Positions 1-7,834 of a stretch of 8,512 nucleotides of DNA are shown here, piece by piece. The DNA comes from Reyranella sp. Lineage in GTDB: Bacteria > Pseudomonadota > Alphaproteobacteria > Reyranellales > Reyranellaceae. The stretch covers positions 1 to 8,512 of the forward strand of contig JADHLS010000192.1 in NCBI GenBank assembly GCA_016780605.1, given 5' to 3'. The notes below the pieces were generated by a model. That model was given only the letters and a program-made list of their open reading frames with translations, did not search any database and was not told the origin of the DNA. Position 1 is the stretch's first letter. Every line of letters begins with the position of its first letter. The position numbers were made by a program, and so were the translations under genes.

Positions 1-1800
1 CTTCTCGTCGCGGGTGACCCGGAACGACGGGCACATGGTGCCGGCGTCGAACTTGCGGCAATGCCCGTTGTTGTTGCACATCTCGGCGGCCTTGGCGAAG
101 CCGCCGGTCGGATCGCCGCCGCTGCCGGGCGCCGTCAGCGCCTCGGTCATGGGATCGGCCTGGACGTTCCACGCCGACCAGTCGAGCACGGGCTTGTAGT
201 CGATGTTCCTGTAGCCCGGCTTGAAGCGGAACAGCGAGCGGTCGTCCATCTTCGTCGGCCGCACGATCTTGCCGGGATTGAGCATGCCGGTGGGATCGAA
301 CAGGTCCTTGACCTCGCCCATCGCCTTGGTGAGTCGCGGCCCGAACTGCCAGGCGACCCACTCCGAGCGCACCAGGCCGTCGCCGTGCTCGCCCGAGAAG
401 GCGCCCTTGTATTCGCGCACCATGGCCGAGGCTTCCTCGGCGATCGCGCGCATCTTGTCGGCGCCGTCGCGGCGCATGTCGAGGATCGGCCGCACATGCA
501 AGGTGCCGACCGAGGCGTGGGCGTACCAGGTGCCGCGCGTGCCGTGCCTGGTGAAGACGTCGGTCAGGCGCTGCGTGTAGTCCGCGAGATGCTCCAGCGG
601 CACGGCGCAGTCCTCGATGAAGGACACCGGTTTTCCGTCGCCCTTCATGGACATCATGATGTTGAGCCCGGCCTTGCGGACTTCCCACAGCGCGGATTGC
701 GGCCCGGGCTCGGGCATCTCGACGACGCTTTTAGGCAAACCGAGATCGCTCATCAGCTCGACGAGACGTTGCAGGTCACGCAGCTGCGGCTCGCGCTCCT
801 CGCCCGCGAACTCGACCAGCAGGATGGCCTCGGGCTCGCCGATCAGGGCGCGCTCGATCACCGGCCGGAAGGCGGGGTTGGCGCGCGCCAGCTCGATCAT
901 GGTGCGGTCGACCAGCTCGACGGCGGTCGGCTTCAGCTTGACTATGTGCTGGGCGCTTTCCATCGCCTTGTAGAAGCTCGGGAAGTTCACCACGCCCAGG
1001 GTCTTGTGCCTGGGCAGCGGCGAAAGCTTGAGCGTCAGGCGCTCGGTGACGGCGAGTGTGCCTTCGCTGCCCACCAGCAGATGGGCGAGGTTCACCGAGT
1101 TGTCGAGGGTGTAGGGCCGCTCCGATTGCGGGAAGAAGATGTCAAGGTTGTAGCCACCGACGCGGCGCAGCACCTTGGGGTACAGGCGCTCGATCTCGTC
1201 GCGCTCGGCGAAGGCCAGCGCCGCCACCTTGTCGGCGATGGCGCGCACCGTCGCCGGCATGTCCTCGGGTCGCGCCGAGCCGAAGCGGGCGCGCTCGCCA
1301 TTCGCCAGGATGGCGTCGATCGAGGCGACGTTGTGCACCATGTTGCCGTAGCGGATGGACCGGCTGCCGCACGAGTTGTTGCCGGCCATGCCGCCCAGCG
1401 TGCACTGCGCCGACGTGGAAACGTCGACCGGATACCAGAGGCCGTGCGGTTTCAACCAGGCATTCAGCTGGTCGAGCACGACGCCCGGCTGGACCGTGAC
1501 CTCGGCGCGGTTCTTGTCGAAGCCGACGACCTCGCGCAGGTACTTCGAGACGTCGACGACCAGGGCCTGGCCCACCGTCTGGCCGCACTGCGAGGTGCCG
1601 GCGCCGCGCGGCAGGATGGCGGCCTTGGCGTCGCGCGCCACGTCCATGACCAATGCAAGATCGGTCTCATCGCGCGGCAACACCACGCCCACCGGCTCGA
1701 CCTGGTAGATCGAGGCGTCGGTCGAATAGCGCCCGCGCGAGGCGGCGTCGAACAGGACGTCGCCCTTGATGGTGCGACGCAGCGTGGTTTCGAGCGTCAA
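1..1800 (-). CDS. FAD-binding and Fe-S-binding 2-hydroxyacid dehydrogenase (GlcD / D-2-hydroxyglutarate dehydrogenase-like), 3' end cut by window edge
   Basis: The frame stays open from 1800 to the left edge, giving 600 residues without a stop, so the C-terminus is outside. An N-terminal FAD_binding_4 (PCMH-type) domain covers about residues 30-210, with PRGAGTS at 64-70 and GGMAGNNSCGSRS at 136-148. The FAD-oxidase C-terminal domain follows to about residue 530, with H428, H435 (HASVGTLH) and E471 of GEHGDG (470-475); the spacing fits the metal-binding triad known in D-2-hydroxyglutarate dehydrogenases. After it comes the start of an Fe-S domain with C575, C581 and C590 (CNNNGHCRKFDAGTMCP). 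This order matches the roughly 1000-residue YdiJ-type proteins, which oxidise D-2-hydroxyacids to 2-oxoacids and pass electrons to Fe-S centres. I chose the TTG at 1800: it lies 10 bases after GGAG, overlaps the tctC stop as TTGA, and no better in-frame start precedes the conserved domain. D-lactate or glycolate are alternative substrates; family is secure, substrate is not. Confidence 0.9.
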   Translation of the reverse strand, partial: MTLETTLRRTIKGDVLFDAASRGRYSTDASIYQVEPVGVVLPRDETDLALVMDVARDAKAAILPRGAGTSQCGQTVGQALVVDVSKYLREVVGFDKNRAEVTVQPGVVLDQLNAWLKPHGLWYPVDVSTSAQCTLGGMAGNNSCGSRSIRYGNMVHNVASIDAILANGERARFGSARPEDMPATVRAIADKVAALAFAERDEIERLYPKVLRRVGGYNLDIFFPQSERPYTLDNSVNLAHLLVGSEGTLAVTERLTLKLSPLPRHKTLGVVNFPSFYKAMESAQHIVKLKPTAVELVDRTMIELARANPAFRPVIERALIGEPEAILLVEFAGEEREPQLRDLQRLVELMSDLGLPKSVVEMPEPGPQSALWEVRKAGLNIMMSMKGDGKPVSFIEDCAVPLEHLADYTQRLTDVFTRHGTRGTWYAHASVGTLHVRPILDMRRDGADKMRAIAEEASAMVREYKGAFSGEHGDGLVRSEWVAWQFGPRLTKAMGEVKDLFDPTGMLNPGKIVRPTKMDDRSLFRFKPGYRNIDYKPVLDWSAWNVQADPMTEALTAPGSGGDPTGGFAKAAEMCNNNGHCRKFDAGTMCPSFRVTRDEK

Positions 1801-2798
1801 TCCAGTTTCACTCCAGCCGCCTCGACGACCTTGTGCCATTTCTCGATCTCGGCGCGAATGCGCTTGGCGAATTCCTGGGGCGTCTCGCCGCCGACCAGAG
1901 CGGTCTGCTCCTTCCAGATTGCCTGCAGCCTGGGCGTCTGCAGGGCCTTCACGATCTCCTGGTACATGCGGTCGACGATCGGCTGCGGCGTGCCCTTGAT
2001 GGCCCACAGACCATACCACGTCGACACGATCCAGTTGGGCACGCCGATCTCGGGCGCGCTCGGCATGTCGGGGAACTCGGGGCTGCGCTGCGGCGTGGCG
2101 ACCGCCAGGCCCAGGAGCTTGCCGGTCTTGATCTGCTGCGACGAGGTGCCCATGCCGTCGAACATCATGTCGGCGTTGCCGGCCAGCAGGTCCTGCATCG
2201 CGGGACCGGCGCCGCGGTAGGGCACGTGCACGATATCGGTCCCGGTCTCGAGCTTGAAGAGCTCGCCCGCGAGATGGTGGGCGGTGCCGGCGCCGGCCGA
2301 GGCGTAGTTCAGCTTGCCGGGATTCTTCTTCACGTACTCGATGAACTCCGCCGCCGTCTTCACCGGCACGCGGTTGGGATTGATCGAGATCACCTGCGGC
2401 ACCAGGGCGACCATGGTGATGGGCTCGAAGTTCTTCTCGAGGTCGTAGTCGAGGCTCTTGTAGATCGAGGGCGCGATGGTGTGGTGGACGGCGCCGACCA
2501 GAAAGGTCTGGCCGTCAGGCTTCATCTTGGCGGCCTGCGAGGCGCCGACGGTGCCGCCCGCCCCGCCCTTGTTGTCGATGATGATCTGCACGCCGAGCTG
2601 CTCGCCGACCTGCGCCGCCAGCGGCCGCGCGAAGACGTCGGTGCCGCCGCCGGCCGGGAACGGGTTGATCCAGGTGATGGGGCCGCTCGGCCAGCCCTGC
2701 TGCGCGCGCGAGATGGCGGGCGCCAGGGAGGGCGCCAGCGCGGCGGCGAAGCCCACTTTGAGGGCAATGCGGCGCGTCGTTCTGGTCCTGAACGCCAT
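1797..2798 (-). CDS. Tripartite tricarboxylate transporter-type (Bug/TctC) periplasmic solute receptor
   Basis: A 333-residue protein, the usual size for TctC/Bug receptors. These periplasmic proteins bind small carboxylates or aromatic acids and, where known, deliver them to a TctA/TctB membrane pair. An N-terminal signal peptide spans residues 1-32: TRRIALK at 8-14, a hydrophobic stretch, then a likely cleavage at SRA|QQ. Family hallmarks follow: ITWINPFPAGGGTD just after the signal, the PDGQTFLVG segment, IVHVPYRGAGPAMQDLLAGN in the middle and a helical C-terminus. I chose the ATG at 2798 over one 24 codons upstream (2870) because GGAGGAG lies 10-12 bases before it and it places the signal peptide at the N-terminus. 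The stop overlaps the TTG start of the oxidoreductase, implying translational coupling. No tctA or tctB lies in view, which is common for this expanded family. The ligand cannot be read from the sequence; a carboxylate or hydroxyacid is plausible from the neighbouring genes. Confidence 0.93.
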   Translation of the reverse strand: MAFRTRTTRRIALKVGFAAALAPSLAPAISRAQQGWPSGPITWINPFPAGGGTDVFARPLAAQVGEQLGVQIIIDNKGGAGGTVGASQAAKMKPDGQTFLVGAVHHTIAPSIYKSLDYDLEKNFEPITMVALVPQVISINPNRVPVKTAAEFIEYVKKNPGKLNYASAGAGTAHHLAGELFKLETGTDIVHVPYRGAGPAMQDLLAGNADMMFDGMGTSSQQIKTGKLLGLAVATPQRSPEFPDMPSAPEIGVPNWIVSTWYGLWAIKGTPQPIVDRMYQEIVKALQTPRLQAIWKEQTALVGGETPQEFAKRIRAEIEKWHKVVEAAGVKLD

Positions 2799-2825
2799 GG
2801 TTACGAAACTCTCCTCCCCAGCTAC

Positions 2826-2844
2826 TGTCTTGGCATTGTCTTGG
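2826..2844. repeat. Perfect 8-bp direct repeat, 11-bp period, in divergent promoter region (candidate operator)
   Basis: TGTCTTGG occurs at 2826-2833 and again at 2837-2844, separated by CAT; the preceding bases also match as A-Y. The 11-base period is close to one turn of B-DNA, so both copies would face the same side of the helix. It lies in the only intergenic space of any size here, between the divergent starts of the receptor gene and the aminotransferase gene, and the second copy touches a candidate -35 for the latter. A tandem regulator-binding site is an inference; chance duplication in a 95-base spacer cannot be excluded. Confidence 0.4.
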
Positions 2845-2869
2845 TGGCCTGCTCGTAGCGCGATATACA
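2841..2869 (+). promoter_or_regulatory. Candidate promoter of the aminotransferase gene
   Basis: TTGGTG (2841-2846) and TATACA (2864-2869) are separated by 17 bases. The -10 matches the sigma-70 consensus at 4 of 6 positions and the -35 at 3 of 6. Transcription would begin near 2876, leaving a leader of about 18 bases before the ATG at 2894. The match is weak; I saw no comparable pair for the opposite strand. Confidence 0.3.
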
Positions 2870-2881
2870 CCAGCCATCAAC

Positions 2882-2887
2882 GGAGGG
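2882..2887 (+). promoter_or_regulatory. Ribosome binding site of the aminotransferase gene
   Basis: GGAGGG ends six bases before the ATG at 2894, a strong Shine-Dalgarno match at good spacing. It fixes the start of the aminotransferase. Confidence 0.75.
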
Positions 2888-2893
2888 TTTTAG

Positions 2894-4087
2894 ATGCGCC
2901 TGAATTCGCATCCCAGCGGACGGCACTTCCTGCAGATCCCGGGGCCGACCAACGTTCCCGACAGGATTCTGCGGGCGATGGACCATCCGACCATCGACCA
3001 CCGCGGGCCCGAGTTCAATGCACTGGCCAAGAAGGTTCTGCGCAGCGTGCGCCAGGTCTTCCAGACCAAGCAGCCGGTCATCGTCTATCCGGCGTCGGGC
3101 ACCGGCGCGTGGGAGGCGGCGCTGGTCAACACGCTGTCGTCGGGCGACCTCGTGCTGATGTGGGAGACCGGCCACTTTGCCTCGCTGTGGAAGAAGATGG
3201 CCGACCGGCTCGGCATCAAGTCGGAGTTCATGGGCGGCGACTGGCGCAAGCCTGCCGATCCTGCGGCCATCGAGAAGCGCCTGACGGAAGACAAGGAGCA
3301 CAGCATCAAGGCGGTGTGCATCGTCCACAACGAGACCTCGACCGGCGTGGTGAGCGACATCGGCGCCATCCGCCGCGCCATCGATGCGGCGAGACACCCT
3401 GCCCTGCTACTGGTCGACACCATCTCCTCGCTGGGCTCGATCGATTATCGCCATGACGCGTGGGGTGTCGACGTCACGGTGGCGGGCTCGCAGAAGGGCC
3501 TGATGCTGCCGCCCGGTCTTTCCTTCAACGCCGTGAGCGAGAAGGCGGTGGCGGCATCCAAGAATTCGAAGATGCCGAAGTCGTTCTGGAACTGGGAGGA
3601 GATGCTCGCGGCCAACGCCAACGGCTGGTTCCCCTACACGCCCGCCACCAACCTGCTCTACGGCCTGAACGAGGCCTGCGACATGCTGCTGGAGGAAGGG
3701 CTGAGCGCGGTGTTCGCGCGCCACGCCCGGCATGCCGAGGCGACGCGCGCGGCGGTGAATGCGTGGGGCCTGGAAATCCTGTGCAGCGATGCCAAGGCGT
3801 ACTCGGGCTCGCTCACCGCCATCGTCATGCCCGAGGGCCACGACGCCGACGCCTTCCGCAAGGTGGCGCTGGAGAACTTCAACCTGTCGCTGGGCCAGGG
3901 CCTCAGCAAGGTCGCGGGCAAGGTGTTCCGCATCGGCCATCTCGGCGACTTCAACGACCTGATGCTTCTCGGCACGCTCTCGGGCGTGGAGATGGCGCTC
4001 GGCCTCGCCAAGGTGCCGCACAAGACGGGCGGCGCGCAGGCCGCCCTCACCTATCTGCGCGACACGGCGCCGGGCGCGCGGGGCTAG
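2894..4087 (+). CDS. sgaA: Serine-glyoxylate aminotransferase-like class V PLP aminotransferase
   Basis: A 397-residue cytosolic fold-type I, class V aminotransferase. The N-terminus carries HFLQIPGPTNVP (11-22) and DHRGPEF (35-41), which mark the serine/alanine-glyoxylate transaminase group. PASGTGAWEAAL (66-77) is the PLP phosphate-binding turn, NETSTG (146-151) is a family motif, D175 in LLLVDTISS should bind the pyridine nitrogen, and K201 in AGSQKGLMLPPGL is the Schiff-base lysine. The C-terminus has the GLSKVAGKVFRIGHLGD segment typical of serine-glyoxylate aminotransferases. Expected reaction: L-serine plus glyoxylate to hydroxypyruvate plus glycine, as in the serine cycle and photorespiration-like glyoxylate disposal; alanine or another amino acid could be the donor. 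The length is normal and no key residue is missing. It is transcribed away from the receptor/oxidase pair across a shared 95-base region, so a functional link through a 2-oxoacid is plausible. No other serine-cycle gene is in view. Confidence 0.92.
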   Translation: MRLNSHPSGRHFLQIPGPTNVPDRILRAMDHPTIDHRGPEFNALAKKVLRSVRQVFQTKQPVIVYPASGTGAWEAALVNTLSSGDLVLMWETGHFASLWKKMADRLGIKSEFMGGDWRKPADPAAIEKRLTEDKEHSIKAVCIVHNETSTGVVSDIGAIRRAIDAARHPALLLVDTISSLGSIDYRHDAWGVDVTVAGSQKGLMLPPGLSFNAVSEKAVAASKNSKMPKSFWNWEEMLAANANGWFPYTPATNLLYGLNEACDMLLEEGLSAVFARHARHAEATRAAVNAWGLEILCSDAKAYSGSLTAIVMPEGHDADAFRKVALENFNLSLGQGLSKVAGKVFRIGHLGDFNDLMLLGTLSGVEMALGLAKVPHKTGGAQAALTYLRDTAPGARG

Positions 4088-4095
4088 CGCCAAGC

Positions 4096-4908
4096 CTACC
4101 GGGCGCGCGGCGGCAGGCGGCCATTCGAGGCGCGGATCTCTGCAACCGCGCGATCCCAGGCGGCCAGGCGATCGGGGCCGATCGGATGGCTGTCCAGGAT
4201 ATTGGTCTCGTTGCGCTCCGTGCTGCGCGCCATGGTCAGGTAGAGGCCGCGCGCCTTGTCGAGATCGACGCCGGCGCGATAGAGGATGAGGGCGCCGAGG
4301 TAATCGGCTTCGCGCTCCTGCTCCTTGGAGAAGGACAGATGGCCGATCATGGCGCCGGTGCGCATGCCGATCTGCACGGCGTTGTGCACCGCGTAGGCGC
4401 CGTCGCGCTGCCCGGAGGCTATCGCAGCGGTCGCCACCCCGAGCAGGACCGCGCCGACGGTCGCGCCGATCGCCGCGTTGCGCCGGCCCTGAACGACATG
4501 GTTGGCCGCGTGATGCGCGATTTCGTGGGCGATCACGATGCAGAGCTCCTCCTCGCCAAGCCCGTTCTCCACCAGCCCGCGGTTCAGCACGACCAGGCCG
4601 CCGTCGAGGGCGCCGGCATTCAAGCTGTGCTCGCGCGAGATCGCGAACTTCCATTGGCACGTTCCGACATTCATTTCGCGGCAGACCTGGGACGCCGCCG
4701 CGTCGATCCTGCGCACCGCCTCCCGCAGCGCCGTGCGTACTTCATCGTCGGAGACCGCGCGCAGCATCGCGCCGCCGCCACCCGACCGCACCTCGGCCAG
4801 GGCGGCGGCGACCTGGTCGGTGCTGACCGGCGGCAACTGGTGAACCGCGCCCGAGCAGCCGCCCAGCAGGAGCAGGCCTGAAAGCGCCAAAAGTGCCCGT
4901 CGTCCCAT
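4096..4908 (-). CDS. M48-family zinc metallopeptidase lipoprotein (LoiP/BepA-like)
   Basis: A 270-residue predicted lipoprotein. Residues 1-18 form a lipoprotein signal (MGRRALLALSGLLLLGGC) with lipobox LGGC and lipidation at C18, so the protein is probably anchored in the envelope, facing the periplasm. The M48 catalytic core is visible: HEIAH at 128-132 gives two zinc ligands and the catalytic Glu, EREAD at 198-202 supplies the third ligand, and DSHP lies near the C-terminus. Relatives such as LoiP and BepA degrade or help assemble outer-membrane proteins. A Gly/Ala-rich hydrophobic stretch (about 145-166) follows the active-site helix. C76 and C84 could form a disulfide. The ATG at 4908 has AGGAGG eight to nine bases upstream; the frame is open further upstream, but only this start gives the lipoprotein signal. 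It lies 47 bases after dppF on the same strand, so it may be co-transcribed, and ends 8 bases from the stop of the convergent aminotransferase. Confidence 0.9.
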   Translation of the reverse strand: MGRRALLALSGLLLLGGCSGAVHQLPPVSTDQVAAALAEVRSGGGGAMLRAVSDDEVRTALREAVRRIDAAASQVCREMNVGTCQWKFAISREHSLNAGALDGGLVVLNRGLVENGLGEEELCIVIAHEIAHHAANHVVQGRRNAAIGATVGAVLLGVATAAIASGQRDGAYAVHNAVQIGMRTGAMIGHLSFSKEQEREADYLGALILYRAGVDLDKARGLYLTMARSTERNETNILDSHPIGPDRLAAWDRAVAEIRASNGRLPPRAR

Positions 4909-4912
4909 GATT

Positions 4913-4938
4913 TCGTCCTCCTCTGCCGGGAAGGACGA
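4913..4938 (-). promoter_or_regulatory. Inverted repeat overlapping the Shine-Dalgarno of the M48 gene
   Basis: A perfect 7-base inverted repeat (TCGTCCT at 4913-4919, AGGACGA at 4932-4938) encloses a 12-base loop directly upstream of the start at 4908. In the minus-strand transcript the 3' arm and adjacent loop carry the AGGAGG ribosome binding site, so folding could reduce translation initiation. No run of T follows, so it does not look like a terminator of dppF. That it is a functional RNA element is inference. Confidence 0.35.
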
Positions 4939-4955
4939 GACGACGGCGGCCGGCG

Positions 4956-5962
4956 TTACACGGGATTCGGGCTGAGCGGCGCCGGCGGGCCGCCGACCGG
5001 GCGGCGCAGGCAGGCGACGTGATGGCCGGGCGCCACCTCGACGAGCGGCGGCGCCGTCACCTTGCACTCGGGCAAAGCATAGGGGCAACGGGTGTGGAAG
5101 TGGCAGCCGGGTGGCGGCTTGGCCGGGCTCGGCACGTCGCCCTGCACGATGCGCTTCCTCTGCCGCCGGCGCTTCGGGTCGGGCGCCGTCGCGGCCGACA
5201 GCAGCGCCTCGGTGTAGGGATGCAGTGGCTGGGCGAAGAGCTGGCGCTTGGTGGTGAGTTCGACGATGCGGCCGAGATACATCACCGCGATGCGGTGGCT
5301 GATGTGGCGCATCACGGCGAGGTCGTGGCTGATGAAGAGATAGGCGAGCCCGTATTCCTCCTGCAGGTCGATCAGCAGGTTCAGGACCTGGGCCTGCACG
5401 GACACGTCGAGCGCCGACACCGGTTCGTCGGCCACGATCAGCTCGGGATTGACCGACAGCGCCTTGGCGATGCCCAGACGCTGGCGCTGGCCGCCCGAGA
5501 ATTCGTGGGCGTATTTGCGCATGGCGTCGGGGCGAAGGCCGACGCGCTTGAACAGGGCGGCCACGCGCTCGCGGGTCTCGCTGCCGCGTGTGATGCCAAA
5601 ATTTTCCAGCGGCTCGCCGACGATGGTGCCCGACGGCAGCCGCGGGTTCATCGACGAGTACGGGTCCTGGAAGATGGTCTGGATGCGCCGGCGATGCTGC
5701 CACATGGCGCCCGGCTTCAGCTTCGTGACGTCCTCGCCGCCCAGCAGGATGCGGCCGGCGGTGGGCTCGATCAGCTTCAGCACGGTCTTGCCGATGGTCG
5801 ACTTTCCGCAGCCCGATTCGCCCACCAGGCCCAGCGTCTCGCCCTTGGCGATGCTGAAGCTGACGCCATCGACCGCCCTCACCTCGCCGACGCGCCGCTG
5901 CAGGAGCCCGCCCAGGATGGGGAAGTGCTTTACCAACCCTTCGACTTGAAGAACCGGCGCGC

Positions 5963-5966
<4 letters not shown>
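4956..5966 (-). CDS. dppF: Peptide-type ABC transporter ATP-binding protein (DppF/OppF-like)
   Basis: A 336-residue cytoplasmic ATPase, the second of the paired ATP-binding subunits of a peptide/opine/nickel-family importer. All nucleotide-binding motifs are intact: Walker [10 protein letters not shown] (49-57), Q-loop [11 protein letters not shown] (99-109, Q100), signature FSGGQRQR (156-163), Walker B ELIVADEP (175-182), D-loop SALD (184-187) and switch His in ISHD (H214). A C-terminal oligo_HPY domain follows, with HPYTEALL and four cysteines (C288, C294, C301, C319), the pattern known to hold an Fe-S cluster in some DppD/DppF homologues. The [24 protein letters not shown] N-terminal insert before the first beta-strand is typical of the F rather than the D subunit. 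The ATG at 5966 overlaps the dppD stop as ATGA, indicating coupled translation. Dipeptides, oligopeptides, opines or glutathione are all possible substrates; sequence alone does not decide. Confidence 0.94.
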
Positions 5967-6945
<979 letters not shown>

Positions 6946-6949
<4 letters not shown>

Positions 6950-7821
6950 AACCGCCGCGCCAGTCTTGGGTCGAGTCGGTCGCGTAGACCGTCGCCCAGG
7001 AGATTGACCGCCAAGACGGTGACGGCGAGGAAGGCGCCGGGGATCAGGATCGTCCAGGGCGCGATCTGGAAGAAGGTCTTGCCCTGGGAGATGATGTTGC
7101 CCCAGCTCGGCACTTCCAGCGGCACGCCGGCGCCCAGGAAGCTGAGGCTCGCCTCGATCAGCATGGCCGAGGCGCAAACGTACGTCGATTGCACGATCAG
7201 CGGCGCCAAGGTGTTAGGCACGACGTGCCGCGTCAGCAGCTTCATGTTCCTTGTGCCACCGGCGATGGCGCTCTCGATGTAGGGCTGGGCGCGGACCGAG
7301 AGCACCACGGCGCGCACCACGCGCACGACGCGCGGCACCTCGGGAATGACGATGGCGACGATGACGATCTCGAGCCCCGGCCGCGCCAGGGTGATCAGGG
7401 CGATAGCGAGCAGGATTGAGGGGATGGCCATCAGGCCGTCCATGACGCGCATGACGATGCCGTCGATGCGCTTGAAGTAGCCGCAGGCAATGCCCAGCGC
7501 CAGGCCAAGCGCGCTCGACACCAGGGCGACCGAGAGGCCGACGATCAGCGACACGCGCGCGCCGTAGACGGTGCGCGAGAAGACGTCGCGGCCGAACTGG
7601 TCGGTGCCGAACCACCAGCGCTCCGAGGGCGGACGCAGGCGGTTGACCGGCGAGAGCTTCAGCGGATCTTGCGTCGCGATCAGCGGCGCAAAGAGCGCCA
7701 TCAGGATCAGCAGCGCGAGCAGGACGCCGCCGAAGGCGATGGTCGGGTTGCGCCGGATCGCTCTCCACAGCGAGAAGCGGCGAGCCGGTGATGGGGCGAG
7801 ATCGTCGGCGATGACGGCCAT
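6946..7821 (-). CDS. dppC: Peptide-type ABC transporter permease (DppC/OppC-like)
   Basis: A 291-residue inner-membrane permease. A short cytoplasmic tail leads to TM1 (about 27-49) and the OppC_N region, then a periplasmic loop with the hallmark [19 protein letters not shown] segment, here [15 protein letters not shown] (69-83). The BPD_transp_1 core follows, with helices near 89-112, 122-145, 150-160, 206-228 and 255-276. The cytoplasmic EAA loop that docks the ATPases is at about 180-206 ([20 protein letters not shown]). The C-terminal [14 protein letters not shown] motif is diagnostic of DppC/OppC. It starts 13 bases after the dppB stop and its own stop overlaps the dppD start. The ATG at 7821 has no clear Shine-Dalgarno, so translation probably depends on ribosomes arriving from dppB. 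It forms the channel with DppB. Confidence 0.95.
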
Positions 7822-7834
7822 GTCAGTACCGAAT

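Noticed and set aside
61..2220. A very long plus-strand open frame (about 719 codons) opposite the oxidoreductase and receptor genes
   Set aside because: It has no recognisable domain, is rich in Arg/His/Ala/Gly as expected of an antisense frame in GC-rich DNA, and the minus strand carries two clear protein families with intact motifs.
2799..2870. Alternative earlier ATG (2870) for the TctC receptor
   Set aside because: It would bury the signal peptide behind 24 polar residues and span the divergent promoter region; the ATG at 2798 has a good ribosome binding site.
4070..4110. A 12-base direct repeat (CCGGGCGCGCGG at 4070-4081 and 4099-4110) at the convergent gene ends, considered as a bidirectional terminator
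   Set aside because: The copies are direct, not inverted, pairing only through their GCGCGC cores; there is no T-tract on either strand and both copies are mostly within coding sequence.
3407..4881. Long overlapping open frames on both strands (3407-4660 minus, 3460-4881 plus) across the aminotransferase/M48 junction
   Set aside because: Both cut across two well-supported genes, have low-complexity Arg/Ala/Gly composition and show no family motif; they are shadows of high GC content.
4909..5703. Upstream extension of the M48 frame inside dppF
   Set aside because: The lipoprotein signal and ribosome binding site place the start at 4908; the upstream part is an out-of-frame reading of dppF.
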